A stretch of DNA of 64,000 nt from Thermaerobacter subterraneus DSM 13965. GTDB lineage: Bacteria; Bacillota; Sulfobacillia; Thermaerobacterales; Thermaerobacteraceae. The notes beneath the pieces were generated by a model. The model was not told the DNA's origin and did no database searches. It saw only the letters and a program-made list of their open reading frames with translations. The position numbers and the translations under genes are program-made. Below, in pieces: positions 9,435 through 17,631 of this stretch. The stretch covers positions 221,672 to 285,671 of the forward strand of contig NZ_JH976536.1 in assembly GCF_000183545.2 (NCBI RefSeq). Reading direction: 5' to 3'. Numbering within the stretch: position 1 is the stretch's first letter; each line of letters begins with the position of its first letter.

Positions 9435-10468
9435 GAGCCGTGGCCAGCGTGCCGGTGCCGGAACCCCTGGCGGGACCGGTGGTGGTGGCCGAGTTCTGTC
9501 CCGGGTCGGCGGTGGAGATCCTCCAGCAGGCAGGGTGCCGGGTGGTCTACGACCCTGGGCTGGCCCGCGACCCGGCGCGCCTGCTGCGCCTGCTGCCGCA
9601 CGCCACCGGCCTGGTGGTCCGCAACCAGCTCCGGGTCGACGACGCGCTGCTCGAGGCCGCACCACGTTTGCGGGTGGTGGGGCGCCTGGGTGCGGGCCTG
9701 GACAACATTGACGGCGAGGCGGCGGCGCGCCATGGGGTGACGGTGGTCTACGCCCCCGGCGGCAACGCCCGGGCCGTGGCCGAGTTCGTCCTGGCCCAGA
9801 TGCTGGCCCTGGCCCGGCGGCTGCCTGCCGCCGCGGCCATGGGAGCCTCGGGCCGCTGGGCCCGCCAGTCCCTGCTGGGGGACGAGCTGGCCGGGACCCG
9901 GGTCGGCATCCTGGGCCTTGGCCGGATCGGCCGGGCCCTGGTGCCCCTGCTCCGGCCCCTGGTGGGGGCCGTGGCCACCTTTCACCCCCGGCGGGGGCCC
10001 GAGGATCCCGAATGGCGAGAGCTGGGCATCCACTGGCGGCCCCTGGAGGACCTGCTGGCCTGGTCCGATTACCTGGTCGTCCTCCTGCCGCTGCGCGCCG
10101 GCACCCGGGGCCTGCTGGACCGGTCCCTGCTGGCGTCCCTCAAGCCGGGAGCCCGGCTGGTGGTCACCGGCCGGGGCGGCGTGGTGGACGAGGCGGCCCT
10201 GGCGGACCTGCTGCGCAGCGGCCATCTGGCCGGGGCGGCCCTGGACGTGAGGGCCCTGGAGCCACCGGGTCCCTGTGATCCCCTGCGGGGACTGCCCAAC
10301 GTGGTGTTGACACCCCACGTGGCAGGGCTGACCGTCCAGGCCCAGGAGCGCATCGGCCGTTCGGTGGCCGAAGACGTGCTGCGCGTGCTGCGCGGCCTCC
10401 CGCCGCTGCAGCCGGCCTTCCTGCCGGCCACCGCGGGTGCGTTGCGGCAGGGGCCGCCGCAAGGCTAG
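9431..10468 (+). CDS. D-isomer-specific 2-hydroxyacid dehydrogenase
   Basis: NAD(P)-dependent dehydrogenase of 345 residues in the PGDH/SerA superfamily. The Rossmann motif is GILGLGRIG (159-167). The catalytic triad positions are intact: Arg248 (TGRGGVVDE), Glu277 (DVRALEPP) and His296 (LTPHVAGLT). No C-terminal ACT domain is present, so it is not a full-length SerA-type enzyme. The GTG start overlaps the comA stop as GTGA, so the two are translationally coupled. A bacterial sulfolactate dehydrogenase (SlcC) belongs to this same superfamily, so a sulfolactate or sulfopyruvate substrate is a reasonable guess from context. Phosphoglycerate or another 2-hydroxyacid remains possible. Confidence 0.88.
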   Translation: MRAVASVPVPEPLAGPVVVAEFCPGSAVEILQQAGCRVVYDPGLARDPARLLRLLPHATGLVVRNQLRVDDALLEAAPRLRVVGRLGAGLDNIDGEAAARHGVTVVYAPGGNARAVAEFVLAQMLALARRLPAAAAMGASGRWARQSLLGDELAGTRVGILGLGRIGRALVPLLRPLVGAVATFHPRRGPEDPEWRELGIHWRPLEDLLAWSDYLVVLLPLRAGTRGLLDRSLLASLKPGARLVVTGRGGVVDEAALADLLRSGHLAGAALDVRALEPPGPCDPLRGLPNVVLTPHVAGLTVQAQERIGRSVAEDVLRVLRGLPPLQPAFLPATAGALRQGPPQG

Positions 10469-10502
10469 AATGGGGGCGAACCCTGAAGACGGGAGGCCCG
10501 CC

Positions 10503-10613
10503 ATGGTCACCCTGCTTTCGATCTTGAGCAACTGGATTCTGCCGTGGGGGTTCGTGCTGTTCGTCGGCTACTGGCTGTGGAGCGTGACCCGGCCACCCCG
10601 GCGCTCATGGTGA
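10503..10613 (+). CDS. Small single-pass membrane peptide, 36 residues
   Basis: ATG at 10503 has GGGAGG 7 nt upstream, and the frame ends with TGA at 10611-10613. A perfect terminator hairpin follows 28 bp later. The peptide is very hydrophobic: one helix with four tryptophans (NWILPWGFVLFVGYWLWS, residues 10-27), then a basic tail VTRPPRRSW, as expected for a membrane peptide with the C-terminus inside. It lies 34 bp after the hydroxyacid dehydrogenase on the same strand and is probably the last gene of the comA transcript. The ribosome site, hydrophobicity and terminator together argue that it is real. I recognise no family; the helix vaguely recalls the first helix of SpmB-type proteins, which is not evidence of homology. 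Confidence 0.65.
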   Translation: MVTLLSILSNWILPWGFVLFVGYWLWSVTRPPRRSW

Positions 10614-10640
10614 GAAGCGGTTCCCGCGCAGCGGCCGCAA

Positions 10641-10669
10641 CAGGGGCGGAGCCTGGCGCTCCGCCCCTG
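10641..10669 (+). terminator. Intrinsic terminator of the comA transcript
   Basis: A perfect 12-bp stem (CAGGGGCGGAGC with its complement) around loop CTGGC is followed on the plus strand by a pyrimidine tract GCCCTTTCCCTT. It sits between the convergent 36-residue peptide gene and the GH18-like gene. Confidence 0.75.
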
Positions 10670-10703
10670 GCCCTTTCCCTTCGGGTGCGGGGAGCGGTGG
10701 GGC

Positions 10704-11936
10704 CTAGGTCCCGCCGTTGCCGTCCGGATCGTTGCCCGGATGCCCCTCCTGGATCTCCCCGGGATCCGCGTCGGGATCCTTGTTCTCGCTTTCCCGCTGC
10801 TGGTTCCGGTCTGGCGTCATGTCCATGCCGGTGCGGCCGGTCTCCCGCAGCAGCATGCGCCAGTAGGGTTCATCCTCGTAGCCCAGGCGCCAGATGGCCA
10901 CGCCGTACAGGTTGTGGCGGCGGGCCAGGCGCACCTTGCGGGCCACGGAGACCTCGTCCTCGTACCAGACGGTGTGGCGGACTCCCCGCTCGTCCACGTA
11001 GGTGAAGTGGGGGATCCCGTCTTCGTTGCGCTGCACCTGGATGTCCCTTTGCCGGGTCAGGGTCCGCACCTCTCGCAGGGGAACGGGCGTGGCCCGGTCG
11101 CGGTTCTCCGCCCAGTCGTAGCCGTAGGCGGGAATCCCCAGCCAGATCTTGTCGGCCGGGACGCCGTCCTCCCGGGCGGCGGCCACCACCTCTCCCACCC
11201 AGTCCAGAGGCGAGACGGGCCCGGGGCCGGTCAGCTCGCCGTGGCGGTCATAGGCCATCAGGACGATGCGGGCGTATTGGGCCAGGCCCTTGTAGCTGTA
11301 GGCGTCCTTACTGTGCTGCGTGCTGTCCTCCTGGTGGCGATGGGGGATGACGGACACGGTGATGGCCTTGTCTTCGGGCAGGGCCTGGCGAAGTTCCCTC
11401 AGGAAGGTCGTCAGCTCCTGGCGGCTGCGAGGCTCCAGCAGTTGGAAGTCGATCTGGACGCCGCCGTAGGCATGCTGGCGCACCAGACGGACGATGCTGG
11501 TCACGGCCCGGCGCCGGGCACCGGCGTCGTGCAGGAAGGCGTCGGTCCCCTCATGGTTGTTGAAGAGGGGCATCAGCTTGATGTTTTCCCGCGCAGCGAA
11601 GTCCCGCAGGTCCCGGTCGCTGCGGTCGACGATGGAGCCGTCGGCCCGCACGCTGTACCAGAAGGGCGACAGGTATTCGATCTGGTTGCGGTGCCGGCGC
11701 AGGGTGGCCAGGATGTCCTCGCCCCGGGCCTCCTCGGTCTCGTCGTAAAAGCCAAGGATGAAGAGCTGGCCCGGCACCTTGGCCCGCGGCGCCGGCTTGG
11801 CGGGCACCTGCAGGTTGTCGTTGCTCCGGTCGGCCCGCGGCTTGGCCACCGGGTTGCGATCGCCGCCGGCCGCCATCCAGATGCCGGCGCCCACCAGCAC
11901 GGCCACCAGCACCCAGACCCAGGCGCGATTCCGCAT
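10704..11936 (-). CDS. GH18-like protein with degenerate active site
   Basis: This 410-residue paralogue of the GH18 protein at 5972-7510 shares SPFWYSVRADGSI, LMPLFNN, VLMAYDRHGE, IWLGIPAYGYDW and [12 protein letters not shown] signal-anchor helix occupies residues 5-23. The active-site strand reads YGGVQIDFQLLEP. The proton-donor Glu is replaced by Gln165 (codon CAA at 11444-11442), and the first acidic position by Gly158, although Asp163 is kept. Hydrolysis is therefore unlikely, and a glycan-binding or structural role is possible. The C-terminal 45 residues are a charged Asn/Asp/Gly tail. ATG at 11936 has GAGGTGAGGG just upstream. A CATACTA box lies 25 bp upstream of the start. Confidence 0.85.
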   Translation of the reverse strand: MRNRAWVWVLVAVLVGAGIWMAAGGDRNPVAKPRADRSNDNLQVPAKPAPRAKVPGQLFILGFYDETEEARGEDILATLRRHRNQIEYLSPFWYSVRADGSIVDRSDRDLRDFAARENIKLMPLFNNHEGTDAFLHDAGARRRAVTSIVRLVRQHAYGGVQIDFQLLEPRSRQELTTFLRELRQALPEDKAITVSVIPHRHQEDSTQHSKDAYSYKGLAQYARIVLMAYDRHGELTGPGPVSPLDWVGEVVAAAREDGVPADKIWLGIPAYGYDWAENRDRATPVPLREVRTLTRQRDIQVQRNEDGIPHFTYVDERGVRHTVWYEDEVSVARKVRLARRHNLYGVAIWRLGYEDEPYWRMLLRETGRTGMDMTPDRNQQRESENKDPDADPGEIQEGHPGNDPDGNGGT

Positions 11937-11960
11937 GACCCTCACCTCGCTTTCCGGCCG

Positions 11961-11967
11961 TAGTATG
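11961..11967 (-). promoter_or_regulatory. CATACTA box upstream of the degenerate GH18 gene
   Basis: The minus strand reads GGCCATACTACGG, 25 bp before the ATG. CATACTA equals the -10 core of sigma-G forespore promoters. No good GHATR -35 is found at 17-18 bp, so the call is tentative. The rest of the 207-bp gap to spoIIIE shows nothing recognisable. Confidence 0.3.
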
Positions 11968-12143
11968 GCCGCGAGGCTCGGGCCGCCGAGCCGGGTGCCG
12001 CCCGGCATTGTCTCGTAAGAATGGAAGGGAACGCCGCCGGGTGCCGCGCCCATGCCGCCGGGCCATCCCTCCCCGGCCGGCATCACCCCCGCCGGCCGCC
12101 ACCGCAGGAGACCTTCCCCGGCGCCGCGAACCGGCCCGGCCGG

Positions 12144-14879
12144 CTAGCCGCCGGCCGGCATCCCCGGCGGCAGGCCGGCATCGCCGTGGCGGCGGCGGAA
12201 CTCCTCCCAGGTGATCAGCACGTCGCGGGGCCGGGCCCCCTGGTGGGGGCCGATGTAGCCGCGTTCCTCCATCATGTCGATGAGGCGCCCGGCCCGGGTA
12301 TAGCCGACGCGCAGGCGGCGCTGGATCAGGGAGACCGAGGCCTGGCCCGCTTCCAGAACCACCCGTACCGCCTGGACGAACAGGTCGTCGTCTTCCTCCG
12401 TTGCCGGGTTGTCGCCCGCCTGCACCTCCGCGCGCAGGACCTCCTGGTCGTAGGCCGGCTGGGCCTGGCGCCGCAGGAAGGCCAGAACGGCCTCCAGGTC
12501 CTTTTCGGAGATGTAGGCGCCCTGCACCCGGACGGGCTTGGTCGCCCCCACGGGCATGAAGAGCATGTCCCCGCGCCCCACCAGCTTCTCCGCCCCGGCC
12601 AGGTCCAGGATGACCCGGGAGTCGGTCTGGGACGAGACGGCAAAGGCGATGCGCGACGGGATGTTGGCCTTGATGACGCCGGTGATGACGTCCACCGACG
12701 GCCGCTGGGTCGCCACCACCAGGTGGATCCCCGCGGCCCGCGCCATCTGCGCCAGCCGCTGGATGGCGTCCTCCACCTCCACGGGGGCCACCATCATCAG
12801 GTCCGCCAGCTCGTCGATCACCACCACCATCAGGGGCAGCGGCTCTTCCCCTTCCTGGGCGGCGCGCAGGTTGTAGCGGGTCACGTCCCTGACGCCCGTG
12901 CGGGCAAAAAGCTCGTACCGGCGCTCCATCTCCCGCACGGCCCACTGCAGGGCTCCCGCCGCCTTGCGCGCGTCGGTGATCACCGGCGCGATCAGGTGGG
13001 GGATCCCGTTGTACCCGCTCAGCTCGACCACCTTGGGGTCGATCAGGAGCAGCTTGACCTCGTCCGGCCGCGCCTTGAAGAGCAGGCTGGCGATCAGGGC
13101 GTTGATGCACACGCTCTTGCCCGAGCCCGTGGCACCGGCGATGAGGACGTGCACCAGCCTGTCCAGCGAGGTCACCACGGGTTGCCCCGCGATGTCCTGG
13201 CCCAGGGCTACGGTGAGCTTCGACCGCGACCGGGCGAACTCGGGGGTCTCCAGCACGTCGCGCAGCTGGACCGCCACGATCTCCCGGTTAGGCACCTCGA
13301 TCCCCACCGCCGCCTTGCCCGGAATGGGCGCCTCGATCCGCACGTCCGGCGCCGCCAGGCTCAGGGCGATGTCGCTGGCCAGGGCCTGAATCTTGCTGAC
13401 CTTGACGCCCCGGGCCGGTTCCACCTCGAAGCGGGTGACCGCCGGCCCCACCGCCACGTCGACGATCCGTGCCTGCACGCCGAAACTGGCCAGGGTCTCC
13501 TGCAAGGTGGCCGCCTTCTCCAGGATTTCCCGCTGCCTGCGGGCGGTGGCCCCCTGCCGGCCCCGGCTCAAAAGCTCCAGGGGGGGCAGGCGGAAGGACT
13601 GGGGCACCGCCGGATCCGGTGCGGTCGAGGGACCACCCGCCGGGTCCGGTGCAGCGGAGGAACCGGTCTCCCCGCCCGCCGGTGCCTTGCCCGCACCCGG
13701 CTGGTGCGGGCCGCCTCCCCCGCCGGAGCCGCCGCCGGGGCCGGTTTCGCCCGCCTCGTCCCGGCCGCCGGCCTGCGCAAGCCGCCCTTCGCCGGGTCCC
13801 CAACGGGGCGACGGGCCGGAAGCGCCGCCGTCGTGCCCGGCTCCCGCCCCGCCGGCACCCTCCGGCACGGTGCCGGCGCCGGAGGCCTCCTCCAGCACGC
13901 CGGCTCCGTCCTGGAAAGCCCGCTCGACAAGCCGTTCCAGTCCCGGCAGCAGCACGGCGGGCTCCTCGGCGACGGCGCCCTGCGGCCCGGTGGCCGGAGG
14001 CAAGGAGGCGACCCGCCCATCGCCTTGTGATGGCCTGGCGCGCCCCCCGGCCCACCAGCGCCGCAGGTGCCACCAGGGAGCCCGCCCGCCCCGGATGCCG
14101 TCGCCGGGCGGGGCGGCAGCAGGGCCGTTTGCGGCCGCTGCGGAGCGCGACCGGCCCGCCCCCGGGGCGGAAGCCGCCGCCCCGGCCAGGTCGTCCACCG
14201 GGCGCGGGCCGGCGGTGCCCGTCTCGGGGTCCCGGGCGGCCGCCGCCATCCGCCCGGCAGCCGCCCCGGGCGCCACGGCCGCCGCCTGCCCGGGTTCATC
14301 CCCGTCGGGGCTGAAGAAGGCGCCCGCGGCCCATTCCCGCACCTGCAGGGCCACCGCCGCCAGGCCCCGGCCGGCCAGGGCGGCCCAGGTGGCCAGGGGC
14401 ACGCCGCTGATCAGCCGGAAGGCCAGCACCGCCAGGGCCGCCCACGCCACCAGGGCGCCGGTGGCGCCGAAGGCCCGGGCCAGGAGCCAGCCGGCGGCGG
14501 TACCCACCAGGCCGCCGCCGGAGCGGTAGCAGCGGCTGGACCAGAGGTCCGCGCAGGGTTCGGCCACGGCGACCGCCACCAGCACCACGGCCAGCAGCAG
14601 GCCCGCTTGCCGGGAGCGGGCCCGCAGCGCCGGCGCGGCCAGCAGGGCCGCCAGGGCCCGCCAGGCCATCAGGGGCGGCAGGACCCAGGCCGCCCGGCCC
14701 AGGAACCAGCGCAGGCCTGCCGCCAGCTGGCTTCCCACCACGCCGCCGGCCGCCGGGCCGCCCCCTAGGGCCAGGGCCGTGGCGGCCGCCGCCACCAGGA
14801 GCACGATGCCCCCGACTTCCGCCCGCAGGGGACCGGCTTCGCCGGATGCCGCCTTGCGCCGCGCCCTGCGCCGTGCCAT
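12144..14879 (-). CDS. spoIIIE: SpoIIIE/FtsK DNA translocase
   Basis: Septal DNA pump of 911 residues that moves the chromosome into the forespore or through the division septum. The N-terminal 190 residues hold four hydrophobic segments. A long Gly/Ala/Pro-rich linker runs from about 200 to 430. The motor domain follows, with Walker A GATGSGKS near 580, Walker [12 protein letters not shown], and [11 protein letters not shown]. The C-terminal gamma winged helix (last 75 residues, [21 protein letters not shown]) reads the SRS/KOPS guide sequences. Length is above the usual 790 because of the linker. ATG at 14879 has GGGGGAGG upstream. It lies downstream of tepA-ylzJ as in B. subtilis, but with uppP in between. 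Confidence 0.96.
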   Translation of the reverse strand: MARRRARRKAASGEAGPLRAEVGGIVLLVAAAATALALGGGPAAGGVVGSQLAAGLRWFLGRAAWVLPPLMAWRALAALLAAPALRARSRQAGLLLAVVLVAVAVAEPCADLWSSRCYRSGGGLVGTAAGWLLARAFGATGALVAWAALAVLAFRLISGVPLATWAALAGRGLAAVALQVREWAAGAFFSPDGDEPGQAAAVAPGAAAGRMAAAARDPETGTAGPRPVDDLAGAAASAPGAGRSRSAAAANGPAAAPPGDGIRGGRAPWWHLRRWWAGGRARPSQGDGRVASLPPATGPQGAVAEEPAVLLPGLERLVERAFQDGAGVLEEASGAGTVPEGAGGAGAGHDGGASGPSPRWGPGEGRLAQAGGRDEAGETGPGGGSGGGGGPHQPGAGKAPAGGETGSSAAPDPAGGPSTAPDPAVPQSFRLPPLELLSRGRQGATARRQREILEKAATLQETLASFGVQARIVDVAVGPAVTRFEVEPARGVKVSKIQALASDIALSLAAPDVRIEAPIPGKAAVGIEVPNREIVAVQLRDVLETPEFARSRSKLTVALGQDIAGQPVVTSLDRLVHVLIAGATGSGKSVCINALIASLLFKARPDEVKLLLIDPKVVELSGYNGIPHLIAPVITDARKAAGALQWAVREMERRYELFARTGVRDVTRYNLRAAQEGEEPLPLMVVVIDELADLMMVAPVEVEDAIQRLAQMARAAGIHLVVATQRPSVDVITGVIKANIPSRIAFAVSSQTDSRVILDLAGAEKLVGRGDMLFMPVGATKPVRVQGAYISEKDLEAVLAFLRRQAQPAYDQEVLRAEVQAGDNPATEEDDDLFVQAVRVVLEAGQASVSLIQRRLRVGYTRAGRLIDMMEERGYIGPHQGARPRDVLITWEEFRRRHGDAGLPPGMPAGG

Positions 14880-14978
14880 CCGCCTCCCCCCTCCTGGACA
14901 GGCATTTCGGCCGCAGCCGGGTTTTTCCTACGCCCGCTCGGGGCGCCGGCCTCGTCCGGAGCCCGCCCCGCCGCCGGC

Positions 14979-15830
14979 TCAGCCCCGCCAGCCGCTGTAG
15001 AACAAGAGAAGAATGGCGACGGTCCACAGGTAATATGCAAACCATGGCAACCGGCCGGCGATGAGCCAGCGCAGGAGCCAGCGGATGGCCATGTAGCCGG
15101 TGACGCCGGCCGCCACCGCCCCGGCCAGCAGGGGCGCCCAGCCGGTGCCGCCGCCGGCGGCCGCCAGGTCGGGCAGCTGCAGGACCGCCGCGCCCAGGAT
15201 GGCCGGCACCGAGAGCAGAAAGGACAGGCGGGCCGCCTCCTCCCGCTCCAGCCCCCGCAGCAGGCCGCCCACCAGCGTGCTGCCGGAGCGCGAGACGCCG
15301 GGAAACAGCGCCAGCGCCTGGAACAGGCCGACCACCACCGCGTCGGCCAGGGTCGCCCGGGCGAGGGGCCGACCGCCCGGCGGCCTGCGCCCGGCCCACC
15401 AGAGCAGCGCGCCGGTGAAGATCCAGAAGGCGGCCACCACCACGGGGGACTCGAAAGCCGCTTCAATCAAGCCTTCGAAGGCCAGGCCGGCGACGGCCGC
15501 CGGGATCGTCCCGGCGATGACGAGCCAGCCGAGCCGGGTGCCGGGATCCAGCCCCTCCCACCACTGCAGGCTCCCTGGCCGGCGGCCCCCGGCCAACCCC
15601 CCGCCGGTGCGCACAAACCCGGCCAGGGCAGCCCGCAGGTCCGCCCCGTACACCACCAGGACCGCCGCCAGGGTGCCGAGATGCACCATCACTTCGAAGG
15701 CCAGCCCCGGCAACTGCAGCCCCAGGAGATCTTCGGCCACCGCCAGGTGGCCACTGCTGGAGACCGGCAAGAACTCGGTCAAACCCTGTACCACGCCCAG
15801 CAGGACGGCGTTCCAAAGGGAAAGCTCCAC
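14979..15830 (-). CDS. uppP: Undecaprenyl-diphosphatase (BacA/UppP)
   Basis: Polytopic membrane phosphatase of 283 residues that recycles undecaprenyl diphosphate to the monophosphate carrier for peptidoglycan synthesis. Both family motifs are seen: GVVQGLTEFLPVSSSGHL near residue 15 and FPGVSRSGSTLVGG near 170. Hydrophobic helices continue to the C-terminus (FAYYLWTVAILLLFYSGW). The GTG start at 15830 is 5 nt after GGGGAGGAG; a second in-frame GTG two codons earlier abuts the ribosome site. It lies between spoIIIE and ylzJ. The matching synthase UppS is at 50843-52060. Confidence 0.95.
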   Translation of the reverse strand: MELSLWNAVLLGVVQGLTEFLPVSSSGHLAVAEDLLGLQLPGLAFEVMVHLGTLAAVLVVYGADLRAALAGFVRTGGGLAGGRRPGSLQWWEGLDPGTRLGWLVIAGTIPAAVAGLAFEGLIEAAFESPVVVAAFWIFTGALLWWAGRRPPGGRPLARATLADAVVVGLFQALALFPGVSRSGSTLVGGLLRGLEREEAARLSFLLSVPAILGAAVLQLPDLAAAGGGTGWAPLLAGAVAAGVTGYMAIRWLLRWLIAGRLPWFAYYLWTVAILLLFYSGWRG

Positions 15831-15886
15831 GTCCACTCCTCCCCACGGTGGCGCTTCCCCCATTTTAAAAGCCAGGGGCCCCGCCG

Positions 15887-16108
15887 TCAGCGGGGCCCCC
15901 ACCACAAGACGCGGCGTCCGGGCTGGTACGCGGGATCCAGGAAGTCGTTGGGGTCGCAGGACAGGAGCCGGACGATCCGGCCGCCGTAGGGCGAGTCGGG
16001 TTCGACCAGCACCGTGCGGCCGTTGATCTGGAGCTCCACCGGCTCCGGCCGGGGAGCATCCCACCCCTCCAGCACCTGGTGGAGGGGAACGACGGTGTAG
16101 AGCAGCAA
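15887..16108 (-). CDS. ylzJ: YlzJ-like protein
   Basis: Small protein of 73 residues. It starts MLLYTVVPLHQVLEG and contains NGRTVLVEP, then RLLSCDPNDFLDPAYQPGRRV. The pattern LYTxxP...DPxxFLD...PG matches the YlzJ-like family known from endospore formers, whose function is unknown. The start is TTG at 16108 with AAAGGAGG 7 nt upstream. B. subtilis ylzJ also follows tepA, and here the order tepA-ylzJ is kept, supporting the call. The 216 bp between this start and the tepA stop shows nothing recognisable. Confidence 0.85.
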   Translation of the reverse strand: MLLYTVVPLHQVLEGWDAPRPEPVELQINGRTVLVEPDSPYGGRIVRLLSCDPNDFLDPAYQPGRRVLWWGPR

Positions 16109-16324
16109 CGGCCATCCTCCTTTCGGGCGCACCGCCGCCGGAATGAACGGTGGCCGGGGGATTCAGCCTAACCCGTGAGGGCGTTGTTGCCGGGGCCCGG
16201 GCCCGCGTCCGACCCGAGCGGTGGCGCGGGCCCGTATGCTTCCGCCACGGCGGCGGCCGCCCTCCGGGCTCGGCAGCGGCCAGCCCGGGCTTTGCCGGCC
16301 GCTCCCCCCGCCTGGCGGAGGACG

Positions 16325-17413
16325 CTACCGCCCGTGCCGGCGCCCGGCCGCTGGGGCCGCCGGGCCCCAGGGCGTACCCTGGGGCCGCCCGCTTGGCACA
16401 CCGGGCGGGCTCCACCCCGGGCTCCCCGCCGGCTGGGTTCCCGTGCCCCACGCCGCCGGGGCTCCCCCACCCCAGGCGGGCGCCGGGGCCGGTGCCGGCG
16501 GAGCCGGCCAGGCGCCCGGCCCCGCGGGGCCCGGACCGCCCGGCCCGATCCCGTCGGCCGTACCGCCGGCCCCCGCCGCCGGGACTCCACCCGCCGCTGC
16601 CGGCTCGCCGGCGCGGCCGGCGCTCCTCTGCGCGATCAGCTGGTTGAGCCGCTGAACGGCCTGGGCCAGGCCCCCCACCTCGTCGATGAGGCCCTCCCGG
16701 ACGGCGTCCTCGCCCACCAGCACCGTCCCGATGTCCCGGGCCAGCTCGCCCGTACGGAACATGAGCTCGCGGAAACGGTCGCGGCTGATGCGGGAGTTCT
16801 CCACCACGAAGCGGATGATGCGCTCCTGCATCTTGTCCAGGTACTCGTAGCTCTGGGGGACGCCGATGACCAGGCCCGTCAGCCGGATGGGGTGGATGGT
16901 CATGGTGGCCGTCGGCGCGATGAAGCTGACGTCCGCCGCCACGGCGATGGGCACGCCGATGGAGTGGCCGCCGCCCAGCACGATGGAGACCTTGGGCTTG
17001 GACAGCGACCGGATCAGCTCCGCCAGGGCGAGCCCCGCCTCCACGTCGCCGCCCACGGTGTTGAGGATCACCAGCAGCCCCTTGATGGCGGGATTCTGCT
17101 CCACGGCCACCAGCTGGGGGATGATGTGCTCATACTTGGTGGTCTTGTTCTGGGCGGGCAGCTGCAGGTGCCCCTCCACCTGCCCGACGATGGTCAGCAC
17201 GTGGATGTCCGGCGGCGACTGGGGTACCCGGTCCGTGCCCATTTCCTTGATGTTGGCCGCCGCCTCGTCCATGGGCGGCTGGGCGGGGCCGGTCCCTCCG
17301 TCGCCTCCCGGGCCCCGGCCGGGGGTAGGGGCGGGCCCCGGCACGGGGGTATACGGCACCGTGGTGGGCGGCCCCGGCTGGGTCGCCCGGAAGCGCTGCT
17401 CCGGTCCAGGCAA
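16325..17413 (-). CDS. tepA: TepA-like ClpP-fold protease
   Basis: The 362-residue protein has a Pro/Gly-rich N-terminus (about 60 residues), a ClpP/crotonase-type core and a Pro/Gly/Ala-rich tail of about 80 residues. Core motifs are [35 protein letters not shown], and the predicted nucleophile loop [19 protein letters not shown] (Ser about 150), followed by ATMTIHPIR. This matches B. subtilis TepA, a cytosolic or forespore protein linked to sporulation. The TTG start at 17413 has GAGGAGGG 6 nt upstream. The context RNase J-tepA-ylzJ-spoIIIE is conserved. A CATACTA box lies 20 bp upstream. Long low-complexity ends are unusual for the family. Confidence 0.9.
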   Translation of the reverse strand: MPGPEQRFRATQPGPPTTVPYTPVPGPAPTPGRGPGGDGGTGPAQPPMDEAAANIKEMGTDRVPQSPPDIHVLTIVGQVEGHLQLPAQNKTTKYEHIIPQLVAVEQNPAIKGLLVILNTVGGDVEAGLALAELIRSLSKPKVSIVLGGGHSIGVPIAVAADVSFIAPTATMTIHPIRLTGLVIGVPQSYEYLDKMQERIIRFVVENSRISRDRFRELMFRTGELARDIGTVLVGEDAVREGLIDEVGGLAQAVQRLNQLIAQRSAGRAGEPAAAGGVPAAGAGGTADGIGPGGPGPAGPGAWPAPPAPAPAPAWGGGAPAAWGTGTQPAGSPGWSPPGVPSGRPQGTPWGPAAPAAGRRHGR

Positions 17414-17433
17414 GGGTATCCCTCCTCGGCGTG

Positions 17434-17462
17434 TAGTATGGCCGCCGCGCTGGTCCACAAGC
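17434..17462 (-). promoter_or_regulatory. tepA: Sigma-G-like promoter candidate before tepA
   Basis: The minus strand reads GCTTG (17462-17458), a 17-bp spacer, then CATACTA (17440-17434). The sigma-G consensus is GHATR and CATNHTA with a 17-18 bp spacer. The -10 is exact and the -35 matches 4 of 5 positions. Forespore expression would suit TepA. Confidence 0.35.
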
Positions 17463-17631
17463 CCCCGGCAAAGGCACAGGCGGCGGGTCGACCCCGCCGC
17501 CTGTGGGACCCTTGTCTCACCCGTCGAGTTCCTTCCGGCCGCCCGGCCCGGCGGAAGACCCGGCAACGTCGCACGCCGCCGGCTGCCGCTGGGGCCGGCT
17601 GCCGCTGGTGCCGCCCGCGGCGGGACGGCCC

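Noticed and set aside
16340-16400. Inverted repeat GGCCCCAGGG/CCCTGGGGCC as a terminator
   Set aside because: It lies inside the tepA coding sequence, before its stop codon, and has no T-run.
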